From CAYZBF01 sp964476585 (GTDB lineage: Bacteria > Hydrothermota > UBA3072): DNA of 64,000 bases. Below the pieces are notes generated by a model. The model was not told where the DNA came from. It saw only the letters and a program-made list of their open reading frames with translations, and ran no database searches. The stretch spans positions 1 to 64,000 of the forward strand of contig CAYZBF010000002.1 in NCBI GenBank assembly GCA_964476585.1, written 5' to 3'. The position numbers and the translations under genes are program-made. Shown one piece after another: positions 58,233 through 64,000 of the stretch; positions within the stretch are counted from its first letter, which is position 1, and every line of letters begins with the position of its first letter.

Positions 58233-59024
58233 TTGAAAGTTCTATTTATCGGAGATGTTATAGGTAAACCTGGTATGAGACTGCTTTCTAAGTTGATTCC
58301 CAAATTCAAAAAAGATACTGAGTACGATCTAATCTGCATCAATGGAGAAAATTCAGCTGGGGGATTCGGTATAACAAAGAACGGCGCATTAAAATTAAAA
58401 AAGTACGGCTGCGATGTGATTACTACTGGTAATCACATAATAGACAGAGAAGATGAGCTCGCGGAGGTATTTTGCCTACCGAATGTGATCCGACCATTAA
58501 ATTACGAATCATCATTCCCCGGTAAGGGCTGGACAGTTTTTGAGAAAAATGGTACAAAATGTGTAATTGTTAACCTTCAGGGAACGGTCTTTATGCCCGA
58601 GAAGCCAAAAGCAATTTCTCCATTCATCGTAATAAAGAAACACCTTAATAAAATTCGTGAAATTGCACCCATAATCATTGTAGATTTGCATGCGGAAGCC
58701 ACGGCTGAGAAAATTGCTATGAGACATTTTTTAAATGGAAAGGTTTCAGCTCTCATAGGCACCCACACTCATGTCCAAACGGCGGACGAGATCATCACAG
58801 AAAAAGGAACTGCCTATATTACTGACATAGGTATGACAGGACCCTTCGATTCCGTAATAGGAATGCAAAAGGACCCGATTATAAGAAAATTCCTTGGAAA
58901 TAAGGATGAACAATTCAAGCTTGCAAAGGGGGATGTAAGAATGAATGCGGTTGCAATTGAAATTGACAATGAAAATGGTAAGGCCTACTCAATAAGGAGA
59001 ATTCAAATTGCAGAAGATACTTAA
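58233..59024 (+). CDS. ymdB: YmdB-family metallophosphoesterase
   Basis: 263 residues, TTG start at 58233. Metal-binding blocks: 'LFIGDVIGKPGM' (Asp), 'ICINGENSAGGFGIT' (Asn/Glu), 'DVITTGNHI' (Asn-His), 'IIVDLHAEATAEK' (His) and 'LIGTHTHVQTADE' (His-x-His). YmdB acts as a 2',3'-cyclic nucleotide phosphodiesterase in Bacillus and pairs with rny. The stop overlaps folD by 17 bases. Confidence 0.93.
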   Translation: MKVLFIGDVIGKPGMRLLSKLIPKFKKDTEYDLICINGENSAGGFGITKNGALKLKKYGCDVITTGNHIIDREDELAEVFCLPNVIRPLNYESSFPGKGWTVFEKNGTKCVIVNLQGTVFMPEKPKAISPFIVIKKHLNKIREIAPIIIVDLHAEATAEKIAMRHFLNGKVSALIGTHTHVQTADEIITEKGTAYITDIGMTGPFDSVIGMQKDPIIRKFLGNKDEQFKLAKGDVRMNAVAIEIDNENGKAYSIRRIQIAEDT

Positions 59025-59826
59025 TGGAAAAGTTGTTGCAAATAAAATAATCAATAAGATAAAAGGACTCACTCCTAAACGCAGCCTAGGAATAATAAAG
59101 GTGGGCTCTAATCCAAGAAGTTCTTCTTACCTTAGGGGAGTCAGAAAGACAGCCGAAAAAGCAGAAGTGACATTGAAATTAACTGAGTTACAGGAAGATG
59201 CCTCAGAGGAAGAAGTCATAGAATCAGTGAGAAAAATGAGCGAATCCAGAGAGGTAAACGGAATCCTTTTAATGGAACCGTTCCCGAAAGAAATTTCCGT
59301 AGAGAAATTAATAGAAATCGTTGGTCCTGGGTTGGATGTAGAGGGAATCCATCCTTACAATATAGGAAAGTTGCTGTTAAGTGAATCTGAAATAATGCCC
59401 TCTACCCCAGGAGCAGTGCTTGAATTGATGGACTTCTATGGAATAAAGCCAAAGGGGATGCACACAGTAATTCTTGGCAGAAGTCAGGTGGTTGGCAAAC
59501 CCCTTGCCAATCTACTTCTTAGAAAGGGACGATTGGGCAATGCTACTGTAACTGTATGTCACTCAAAGACAAAAAATCTCAAGAGTTTGACAAAAACCGC
59601 AGATATACTTATAGTAGCAATAGGGAAGGCAGAGTTTGTGGATGTCAAATTTGTCCGTGAGGGAGCAATCGTAATTGATGTAGGCATAAATATGAAAAAC
59701 AACCGCCTAGTAGGTGATGTTGACTTTGAATCTGTCAAAGAGAAAGCCCTTGCAATAACACCTGTGCCTGGTGGGATTGGTAGTATCACTACTGCAGTTC
59801 TTCTCTCCAATTTATACAAACTATGA
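59008..59826 (+). CDS. folD: FolD-family methylene-THF dehydrogenase with altered cyclohydrolase site
   Basis: 272 residues from TTG 59008, GGAGA seven bases upstream. The NADP domain is normal ('VILGRSQVVGKPLANLLL', 'VIDVGINMKN', 'TPVPGGIGSITTAVL'). In the folate pocket the catalytic Tyr is kept (Tyr41 in 'SSYLRGVRK'), but the Lys four residues on is Val45, and the VQLPLP block is 'LLMEPFP', changing its Gln to Met. In the human enzyme these are Tyr52, Lys56 and Gln100; Lys56 is needed for cyclohydrolase activity. So it is probably a dehydrogenase only. Overlaps xseA by four bases. Confidence 0.9.
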   Translation: MQKILNGKVVANKIINKIKGLTPKRSLGIIKVGSNPRSSSYLRGVRKTAEKAEVTLKLTELQEDASEEEVIESVRKMSESREVNGILLMEPFPKEISVEKLIEIVGPGLDVEGIHPYNIGKLLLSESEIMPSTPGAVLELMDFYGIKPKGMHTVILGRSQVVGKPLANLLLRKGRLGNATVTVCHSKTKNLKSLTKTADILIVAIGKAEFVDVKFVREGAIVIDVGINMKNNRLVGDVDFESVKEKALAITPVPGGIGSITTAVLLSNLYKL

Positions 59827-61124
59827 TAATCTATTCAGTATCAGAGATAACACAAAAGCTAAAGAAACAGATCAGTTCCATTGGATGGGTTTGGGTGAAG
59901 GGAGAGGTAAGTAATCTCACATATCACTCTTCAGGGCATATATATTTTTCCTTAAAAGACGAAGAATCAGTCCTCAAAGCGGTAATCTTCCAATGGGCAG
60001 CAGAGTATCTTGAATATAAACTGATTGAAGGTCGTGTATTTCAAATATACGGTAAGATTGACATATGGCAAAGAGGTAGTCAATACCAGATTATAGCAGA
60101 ACAAGTAATACCAGGTGAAATCGGAACATTTTATCTTCGGTTTCAAGAGATAAAAGAGAGATTAGAAAAAGAAGGACTTTTTGATAAAAAATACAAAAGG
60201 GAACTTCCAAAATTCCCTGAAAAGATAGGAATTATAACTTCTACAGAGGGAGCCGCAATTCATGATGTCTTAAAAATAATTAAGAAGCGCTCCCCCTATA
60301 CCACCGTAATAGTTAGACCTACCCTTGTGCAGGGTGATGGAGCAGCTTTCGATATAGTATCTGCGACAAGAGAACTCAATGAATATAAAGATGTGGATTT
60401 GATAATTCTGACAAGAGGCGGCGGCTCCATTGAGGATCTCTGGGTATTTAATGAAGTAGAAGTCGCCTATGCGATTTTTGACTCAACGATACCAATAATC
60501 TCCGCGGTAGGTCATGAGAATGACTTTTCTATATCAGATTTTGTTGCAGACAAAAGAGCTGCAACTCCAACAGAAGCTGCAGAAATTGCAGTTCCATCAA
60601 GGGACCAGTTAATGGATAACATCAACCATATTTCCTTGGGTCTCAAGAGACTGATCTCAAATAAGATGAATATGTATATCACAAAGTTAGAATCCCTTTC
60701 GAAAAGCTATGCTATCAGGAGGCCTCTTTCATTAGTTGAAATGAAACAGCAAAACCTTGATTATCTTCAGGATTTACTTATTCAATATGGAAAGACAACC
60801 GTGCAATCTTTAAACGATAAATTGAAAAGCCTCACTCCGAGACTGCCAGAACTATCAACTTTAATGATAGAGATTTATAACTTAGAGGGCGGACTTAAAA
60901 ATTCAATCAGTCAATTGATAAAGGATAAAAAACAGGAAATTAGAAGCCTGGGAAGCATTCTACAGGCTACATCTTCGGAAAGAATCCTCGGAAGGGGTTA
61001 CTCAATTGTTAAAAAAGGTGAAAAAATAATAAGAGATTCAAGTATACTTAAAAGAGGAGACTCACTCCACATTCAATTCTATACGGGAACTAGTTCTGCA
61101 AAAGTAGAGGAAACAAAGCCGTGA
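59823..61124 (+). CDS. xseA: Exodeoxyribonuclease VII large subunit
   Basis: 433 residues, full length. N-terminal OB fold ('VWVKGEVSNLTYHSSGHIY'), catalytic domain ('KIGIITSTEGAAIHDVLK', 'TRGGGSIEDLWVFNEVEVA', 'SAVGHENDFSISDFVAD', 'RAATPTEAAE') and C-terminal coiled coil ('ERILGRGYSIVKKG'). Degrades single-stranded DNA with XseB. The small subunit gene xseB, usually next, is not here: the region after the stop is spacer and a convergent gene, so xseB would be elsewhere. Confidence 0.95.
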   Translation: MIIYSVSEITQKLKKQISSIGWVWVKGEVSNLTYHSSGHIYFSLKDEESVLKAVIFQWAAEYLEYKLIEGRVFQIYGKIDIWQRGSQYQIIAEQVIPGEIGTFYLRFQEIKERLEKEGLFDKKYKRELPKFPEKIGIITSTEGAAIHDVLKIIKKRSPYTTVIVRPTLVQGDGAAFDIVSATRELNEYKDVDLIILTRGGGSIEDLWVFNEVEVAYAIFDSTIPIISAVGHENDFSISDFVADKRAATPTEAAEIAVPSRDQLMDNINHISLGLKRLISNKMNMYITKLESLSKSYAIRRPLSLVEMKQQNLDYLQDLLIQYGKTTVQSLNDKLKSLTPRLPELSTLMIEIYNLEGGLKNSISQLIKDKKQEIRSLGSILQATSSERILGRGYSIVKKGEKIIRDSSILKRGDSLHIQFYTGTSSAKVEETKP

Positions 61125-61126
61125 TA

Positions 61127-61240
61127 CTCTGTTGTCACAGAGGAATTGGTTAAATAGTTAAGTAGTCAAATAGTTAAATAAAACAACTGACAGTTATTTA
61201 AAACAATTCAACTATTCAACAATTTAACTACTAAACTTTA
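61127..61240. terminator. Phrase-built inverted repeats between convergent genes
   Basis: CTCTGT-TGTC-ACAGAG (61127-61142) is a perfect small hairpin. Then GTTAAATAGTTAAGTAGTCAAATAG (about 61149-61178 overall) faces imperfectly CTATTCAACAATTTAACTACTAAAC (about 61205-61236). As at 20561-20646, phrase words form an inverted repeat between converging stops. Confidence 0.45.
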
Positions 61241-61249
61241 TGCATTCTC

Positions 61250-61675
61250 TCATTCACATCTTTTAATTAAATTAAGTGTCGTATCTTTATCCATTTCACG
61301 TATTAGTTTCCCCTCAAGAGGGAATATAAATATCTCAGCAGTTACCGAAACTGTTCCCTTGAATAGATGGCCACCGATTAGATTGTAATCTACTCCACCA
61401 AGGGCAACATGAGGATGGAATATTAAACTTTTGTCTTTAACGGAAATGTTTCCGCTTAAATTTACCAGCTCATATGAATTATCAAGTTTTTTCTTCTTAT
61501 ATTCCTTTTTAAGAATGTCAAAATACCCAAGTGTTACTTTGAAAATCGCACCTATACCATTTACAAAAGCCGCCTTAATCCCATTTTCATTACAGAAATC
61601 GATAACTGATTCTACTACCTCTTCTCCTCTATCGAGTATAAGGATATGAACATCGTCTTTCTTAAAAGTAATCAC
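61250..61675 (-). CDS. PPC/DUF296-domain protein
   Basis: 141 residues from the GTG at 61675, which has GGAGG four bases upstream; a TTG one codon earlier is too close to that site. A single PPC (DUF296) domain: 'VVESVIDFCNENGIKAAFV', 'NGIGAIFKVTLGYFD', 'LSGNISVKDKSLIFHPHVA' and 'GGHLFKGTVSVTAEIF', with the histidine pair of a metal site. In plants this domain follows an AT hook; bacterial stand-alone forms are trimeric and uncharacterised. Monocistronic, with TTGACA at 61721-61716 but a weak -10. Confidence 0.85.
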   Translation of the reverse strand: MITFKKDDVHILILDRGEEVVESVIDFCNENGIKAAFVNGIGAIFKVTLGYFDILKKEYKKKKLDNSYELVNLSGNISVKDKSLIFHPHVALGGVDYNLIGGHLFKGTVSVTAEIFIFPLEGKLIREMDKDTTLNLIKRCE

Positions 61676-61734
61676 CAAACCTCCTTTTTGATAACCCTAT
61701 CTGAACCATCCCAGTTGTCAAGGGGCAAACACAG

Positions 61735-61905
61735 TGAATGTGTAAATGAGTAGATGAGTGGAATGGTATATGGGTGGATGAGATAAACGACCGGGGACGG
61801 AAGACGGAGGCATAGTTAATTTGTTAATTGGTAAATTGTTGATTAGTTATGCCCTCAAATCTTCCCTAATTAACTATTTGACTATTTTACTAATTAACTT
61901 TGCGT
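61735..61905. repeat. Phrase-repeat spacer before grpE
   Basis: In the roughly 317-base gap: GTGTAAATGAGTAGATGAGTGG (split by few bases) and GGGTGGATGAG; ACGACCGGGGACGGAAGACGG; and an imperfect inverted repeat of GTTAATTTGTTAATTGGTAAATTG (61815 on) with TAATTAACTATTTGACTATTTTACTAATTAAC (61867-61898). Only repeats and the grpE promoter region are seen; no CIRCE operator (TTAGCACTC-N9-GAGTGCTAA) is present. Confidence 0.5.
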
Positions 61906-61946
61906 TAGAAAAAAATAAGATTATTTACAAGATTTACAGTTTGGGG

Positions 61947-61974
61947 TTGACATAAAAAAAGTTCTTTGTAAATT
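61947..61974 (+). promoter_or_regulatory. Probable promoter of grpE-dnaK
   Basis: TTGACA (61947-61952) with TAAATT (61969-61974) after 16 bases. The real start at 61993 has GGAGG, so the transcript carries a short leader. Confidence 0.55.
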
Positions 61975-61992
61975 AAAATAATGGAGGAAGGG

Positions 61993-62583
61993 ATGAACAA
62001 AAATAATAAAATAAATGAAAACAAGGCCAAAACTCCTGAAGAAGATGTAGAAAAAGAGAAGCCCATCACAGAGAGAGAAAAACTTGAAGATCCCTTAGGG
62101 AAACTTAAAGAAGAACGCGATGAGTTAATGGATAAATACCTTCGTGCTTTGGCAAGTTATGAAAACTTAAGAAAAAGGACTCAGCAGGAAAAAGAGAATA
62201 TATATAAATTTGGCATAGAGGGGGTCATTCGTGAAATTCTTCCAGTTGTAGATGACTTTGGCAGAGCATTCAACTCGCTAAAAAAAGAAAATGATGAGAA
62301 TAAACAGGACGGGTTCATAAAAGGTACCCGTATCATCTATTCAAAACTGCTGAATATTCTAAAAAACTACTACGTTGAACCTTTTGATTCCAAGGGAGAA
62401 AAATTTGATCCTTCAAGACACGAAGCGGTTCATGTAGTAGAGAGTGATGAGGAGGAAGGGATAATAATAGAAGAGGTAGAAAAAGGATATTTGATAAAAG
62501 ATAAAGTTCTTCGCCCAGCAAGGGTCATCGTTACAAAGGAAAAAGAAGAAATTAAAGAATATAAAGAGAAAAAGAAGAAATAA
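61993..62583 (+). CDS. grpE: GrpE nucleotide exchange factor
   Basis: 196 residues from the ATG at 61993, five bases after GGAGG; an in-frame ATG at 61981 contains that GGAGG and is less likely. The order is a charged, unstructured N-terminus, long coiled coil ('LKEERDELMDKYLRALASY', 'ENLRKRTQQEKENIYKFG'), four-helix part ('EILPVVDDFGRAFNSL'), and the beta wing ('FDPSRHEAVHVVES', 'KVLRPARVIVTKEK'). GrpE releases ADP from DnaK, encoded 42 bases downstream. Confidence 0.94.
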   Translation: MNKNNKINENKAKTPEEDVEKEKPITEREKLEDPLGKLKEERDELMDKYLRALASYENLRKRTQQEKENIYKFGIEGVIREILPVVDDFGRAFNSLKKENDENKQDGFIKGTRIIYSKLLNILKNYYVEPFDSKGEKFDPSRHEAVHVVESDEEEGIIIEEVEKGYLIKDKVLRPARVIVTKEKEEIKEYKEKKKK

Positions 62584-62625
62584 ATCAAGAAAATTAATGA
62601 CAATTACAATAGGAGGTAGGGAAGA

Positions 62626-64000
62626 ATGAAAGAACCAGTAATAGGGATTGACCTTGGAACAACTAATTCGGTTGTCGCTACAGTAGAACAATCCGAACCT
62701 GACGTAATTACAAATACCGAAGGAGAGAGAACCACTCCATCCGTAGTTGCATTTAAGGGTAAAGAAAAATTAGTAGGGCTGCAGGCAAAAAGGCAACAAT
62801 TGACCAATCCACAGAAAACAGTCTATTCCGTAAAACGTTTTATGGGAAGAAGATTCAATGAAGTAGCAAATGAAATAGAAGAGGTTCCATTCGAGGTTAT
62901 TGCAGGGCCTCACAAGGATGCGAGACTAAAAATTGGCGATCAAGTGTATTCTCCCCCTGAAATTTCTGCCTTGATTTTACAGTATCTTAAAAAAGCTGCG
63001 GAAGCTCATTTAGGAAAGAAGGTAAAGAAGGCTGTAATCACAGTTCCTGCTTATTTCAATGATTCCCAGCGAAAAGCAACAAAGGATGCGGGTGAGATTG
63101 CTGGACTTGAAGTCTTAAGAATAATTAACGAACCAACAGCTGCATCACTAGCATATGGTCTTGGTAAAGACAAAAATGAAAAAGTAGCAGTATTTGACCT
63201 TGGTGGAGGAACCTTTGATATATCTATTCTCGAAATTAGTGAAGGTGTATTTGAGGTCCTATCCACAAATGGTAACACACATCTGGGTGGTGACGATTTT
63301 GACCACCTGATAATGAAGTGGTTAATTGGTGAATTCAAAAAGGAAACAGGCATTGACCTCTCTGGGGACAGAAACGCTGTTCAGAGGGTAAGGGATGCAG
63401 CCGAAAAGGCAAAATGTGAACTTTCTTCAATGAAAGAGACGACTATCAATCTTCCATATATAACAGCTGATGAATCCGGGGCAAAGCATCTGGAAAAGAA
63501 TTTCACCAGAGCTAAACTTGAATCCCTGACAAAAGAATTACTGGACAAGATTGATGAACCAGTAAAACGGGCATTCGAAGATGCTAAATTAACTCCAATT
63601 GATATTGATGAGGTAATCCTTGTTGGTGGTATGACAAGAATGCCAGCGGTGCAGGAGAAAGTTAAGGGCCTATTCAAGAAGGAACCACACAAGGGCATTA
63701 ATCCAGATGAAGTGGTGGCAATCGGAGCAGCTATCCAGGGAGCAGTCTTAGTAGGTGATGTTAAAGATGTTCTGTTACTTGATGTAACACCCCTTTCCCT
63801 CGGAATCGAAACCCTTGGTGGCAGGATGACTACAATTATAGATAGAAATACTACAATACCCACCCAGAAGGGTAAGATATTTACAACTGCAGATGATAAT
63901 CAACCAGCCGTTTCCATCCACGTACTCCAGGGCGAAAGACCAATGGCTCTTGATAACAGGACCCTTGGAAATTTTGAGTTAGCAGGAATTCCACCTTCTC
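62626..64000 (+). CDS. dnaK: Chaperone DnaK (3' end beyond the window)
   Basis: 458 codons are present of about 600-640; the frame is open at the window end. AGGAGG lies upstream of the ATG. 'IGIDLGTTNSVVAT' (phosphate 1), 'NEPTAASLAYGLGKD', 'AVFDLGGGTFDISI' (phosphate 2) and 'VILVGGMTRMPAVQEKV' (adenosine) mark the ATPase domain; the substrate domain begins about 388 ('LLDVTPLSLGIETLGG'). Works with GrpE and DnaJ in protein folding. Bacterial Hsp70 of normal design. Confidence 0.97.
   Translation, partial: MKEPVIGIDLGTTNSVVATVEQSEPDVITNTEGERTTPSVVAFKGKEKLVGLQAKRQQLTNPQKTVYSVKRFMGRRFNEVANEIEEVPFEVIAGPHKDARLKIGDQVYSPPEISALILQYLKKAAEAHLGKKVKKAVITVPAYFNDSQRKATKDAGEIAGLEVLRIINEPTAASLAYGLGKDKNEKVAVFDLGGGTFDISILEISEGVFEVLSTNGNTHLGGDDFDHLIMKWLIGEFKKETGIDLSGDRNAVQRVRDAAEKAKCELSSMKETTINLPYITADESGAKHLEKNFTRAKLESLTKELLDKIDEPVKRAFEDAKLTPIDIDEVILVGGMTRMPAVQEKVKGLFKKEPHKGINPDEVVAIGAAIQGAVLVGDVKDVLLLDVTPLSLGIETLGGRMTTIIDRNTTIPTQKGKIFTTADDNQPAVSIHVLQGERPMALDNRTLGNFELAGIPPS

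Noticed and set aside
61125..61249. xseB after xseA
   Set aside because: The 125-base gap has no coding frame of the right length or sequence.
61906..61992. CIRCE/HrcA operator before grpE
   Set aside because: No TTAGCACTC-N9-GAGTGCTAA or close variant; only a vegetative-type promoter is visible.
61981..61992. Start of grpE at the ATG at 61981
   Set aside because: That codon lies just before the GGAGG that best serves the ATG at 61993.
1..64000. CRISPR arrays, IS elements, prophage or integron features
   Set aside because: No regular direct-repeat/spacer pattern, transposase, integrase or phage gene was seen on either strand.

Overview
The window is AT-rich, densely coded DNA from an uncultured diderm bacterium. 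Outer-envelope traits are a TonB-dependent receptor with a carboxypeptidase-regulatory-like domain, a Wzi-like beta-barrel, an OmpA-family protein, a class A PBP, an LpxL/PatA-type acyltransferase and a gingipain-like C25 protease with a type IX-secretion-like C-terminal tail. Together with the spacer sequences and leaderless genes, this fits a candidate phylum of the FCB/WOR-3 sort. That placement is inference from content; there is no rRNA in the window. No CRISPR array, prophage, transposase or insertion sequence was seen.

Layout. 1-3.9 kb: membrane protein, winged-helix regulator, TonB receptor, TPR protein. 3.9-11.1 kb (minus): hotdog thioesterase, M16 peptidase, a tandem aminotransferase pair (one degenerate), dUTPase, lipid acyltransferase, PimA-like glycosyltransferase, polysaccharide deacetylase. 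11.5-12.7 kb: ECF sigma factor, membrane anti-sigma candidate, YbjQ protein. 12.8-16.9 kb (minus): tRNA(CAT), SPFH protein, tyrS, an epimerase gene remnant, GT2, ftsY. 17-19 kb: four small genes sharing a SHOCT/YvlB-like helical module under a zinc-ribbon/HTH protein. 19.2-26.6 kb: Wzi-like barrel, PP-loop ATPase, OmpA, PBP1A, methyltransferase, polytopic membrane protein with a strong terminator. 27-37.4 kb: a seven-gene unit, a peptide-binding protein fused to a TonB C-terminal domain, then pyrR-pyrB-pyrC, a divergent class III nucleotidyl cyclase-like protein, a GAF-GAF-GGDEF protein and a TGS/uridine-kinase-like protein. 37.5-50 kb: ABC substrate-binding protein, MCP, MscS channel, coaE, gingipain-like protease, TPR-esterase, and a ComFB-like/class III aminotransferase/nitrilase/YchF-like unit. 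50-61 kb: tRNA-Val and the translation/cell-cycle cluster thrS-infC-rpmI-rplT-pheS-pheT-coiled coil-zapA-rny-ymdB-folD-xseA. 61-64 kb: a PPC/DUF296 protein, grpE and dnaK (cut by the window end).

Two patterns cut across the window. (1) About ten genes have a TTGACA/TATAAT-type promoter whose -10 box ends only 5-14 bases before the start codon, with no Shine-Dalgarno sequence, so their mRNAs should be leaderless or nearly so; genes inside operons use ordinary GGAGG sites. In three cases the longest reading frame wrongly runs back through the promoter. (2) Spacers are filled with short, word-like degenerate phrases (for example TTAGGTTTTAGGT, GTAAATGAGTA, CTGTGTCTATCTGCG, CCACAAAGGCACAG) recurring in both orientations and often forming imperfect inverted repeats between genes; I saw none inside genes.

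Other points of interest are an aminotransferase paralogue that keeps the PLP lysine but has lost most other active-site residues, a FolD with substitutions at the catalytic lysine and glutamine, a PheT without its tRNA-binding OB domain, infC starting at ATA, and a nucleotide-cyclase/GGDEF pair inside the pyrimidine operon.
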